From Prevotellaceae bacterium (GTDB taxonomy: Bacteria > Bacteroidota > Bacteroidia > Bacteroidales > Bacteroidaceae): a stretch of 15,910 nucleotides of DNA. The translations under genes were made by a program, and so were the position numbers. Each line of letters opens with the position of its first letter. The stretch's first letter is position 1. Under the pieces are notes generated by a model that did no database searches, had not been told where the DNA came from, and saw nothing but the letters and a program-made list of their open reading frames with translations. This document shows positions 15,389-15,910 of the stretch, in pieces. The stretch spans positions 1 through 15,910 of the forward strand of contig JAJPYP010000167.1 of assembly GCA_021204885.1 (NCBI GenBank). The letters run 5' to 3'.

Positions 15389-15808
15389 TTACTTCTTGAG
15401 CTTTTTCTCCGCCTTCCGCTTGGCCATCCTTTTCTTGCCCGCGTCGCTTCTGTGGCGTTTCTTCTCCTTTTCCTGCCGCAACTGCTCCTTCTCCCTTATA
15501 TGCTCGATAAAGGCCTCGGCCACCTCGCGTGAGAGGGCATTGCTTTCCCCTTTCAGGCACATCACCAGTTCCCTGTTCAGGAGCGCCACCATATCCACGG
15601 CGTTCGCCCAGACGGTCTTGCGTGCGCGAAATCCCTTCACGTCGTAAGGCACGAAGGGAACGAGGGCCTTGTATAGCCCTATGCCGATGGCCTCCTGCTC
15701 GTCCACGGCCGGCTCGGTCAAGTACATGGTACCCATCACGCGGTAAAGCACGTCGAATTTCGTTTGGCAACGCTTCAACATATCAATGTACATCCTGAGC
15801 CGCTTCAC
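15389..15808 (-). CDS. hypothetical protein with basic C-terminal tail
   Basis: I do not recognise this 139-residue protein. The first 100 residues look alpha-helical (IDMLKRCQTKFDVLYRVMG; ARKTVWANAVDMVALLNRELVMCL), with no membrane segment or signal peptide. The last 35 are highly charged and end KKRMAKRKAEKKLKK, a Lys/Arg-rich tail suggesting nucleic acid or ribosome contact, or simple disorder. The start is uncertain: GTG at 15808 is used here, ATG at 15793 is an alternative giving MYIDMLKRC. The in-frame codons upstream of the GTG (reading ELFKCIPD) also look coding but offer no ATG before the TAG at 15844-15842. The gene lies 49 bases downstream of a tRNA on the same strand and may be cotranscribed with it. 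It is convergent with menE. Confidence 0.65.
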   Translation of the reverse strand: MKRLRMYIDMLKRCQTKFDVLYRVMGTMYLTEPAVDEQEAIGIGLYKALVPFVPYDVKGFRARKTVWANAVDMVALLNRELVMCLKGESNALSREVAEAFIEHIREKEQLRQEKEKKRHRSDAGKKRMAKRKAEKKLKK

Positions 15809-15857
15809 GTCGGGTATGCATTTGAACAGCTCGGTCTCTTGCTAATTCAACCCCGAG

Positions 15858-15910
15858 TAGCTCCACCGGGAATCGAACCCGGATCACAGGTTTAGGAAAC
15901 CCGCGTTCTA
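15858..15910 (-). tRNA. tRNA-Arg (anticodon CCT), 5' part beyond window
   Basis: Read on the minus strand, the sequence shows the end of the D arm, then an anticodon stem CGGGT/ACCTG around the loop TTCCTAA (anticodon CCT at 15896-15894). A 4-base variable region follows, then a perfect T arm CCGGG-TTCGATT-CCCGG, the acceptor 3' strand TGGAGCT and discriminator A. CCA is not encoded. The anticodon reads AGG, so the tRNA carries arginine. The acceptor 5' strand lies outside the window. Confidence 0.88.

Overview
The window reads as chromosomal DNA of a GC-rich member of the Bacteroidales. Evidence: several intergenic regions carry the Bacteroidetes -7 promoter box TAnnTTTG at sensible distances from start codons, Shine-Dalgarno sequences are weak or absent, and the protein families are typical of the group (DUF4493-like lipoprotein, AAA_14/DUF4143 ATPase, folP-dacA pair, compact men operon with a short MenE). 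I cannot name a species.

Layout. (1) 1-704: the 3' part of a lipoprotein gene cut by the window edge. (2) 705-2255: a less GC-rich AAA_14/DUF4143 ATPase gene, preceded by three copies of a 13-base element spaced exactly 33 bp apart across its promoter. (3) 2256-2976: about 720 bp without a credible gene, between the convergent ATPase and dacA genes. It holds an inverted-repeat family (AAAGCATTC), a six-unit 23-bp array of TTGTACAA palindromes, and a perfect hairpin. (4) 2977-4660, minus strand: folP-dacA (dihydropteroate synthase, c-di-AMP synthase), divergent from murF (4783-6081). (5) 6088-6477, minus strand: a VanZ-family membrane protein, convergent with murF and divergent from a sodium:neurotransmitter-symporter-family transporter (6582-7946), which is followed by a helix-hairpin-helix protein (8006-9031). 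(6) 9128-15360: a menaquinone operon in the order hotdog thioesterase (probable DHNA-CoA hydrolase), menF, menD, menB, menC, menE. It has one recognisable promoter and very tight spacing, including ATGA start/stop overlaps. (7) 15389-15910, minus strand: a small basic-tailed protein of unknown function and the 3' part of a tRNA-Arg(CCT).

How the genes fit together. The men operon takes chorismate to isochorismate (MenF), SEPHCHC (MenD), o-succinylbenzoate (MenC), OSB-CoA (MenE), DHNA-CoA (MenB) and then free DHNA (thioesterase). MenH, MenA and MenG are not in the window. MurF makes the peptidoglycan precursor, and DacA makes a nucleotide signal linked in other bacteria to cell-wall and osmotic homeostasis.

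The most notable points are the 33-bp-phased repeats at the ATPase promoter, the 23-bp palindrome array, and two apparent one-base losses in the men operon, one near the 3' end of the thioesterase gene and one near the 5' end of menC. Both losses fit a C dropped from a short C run, so sequencing error is the first explanation to test. I see no CRISPR array, insertion sequence or prophage, and nothing that I can honestly call a proven new system.
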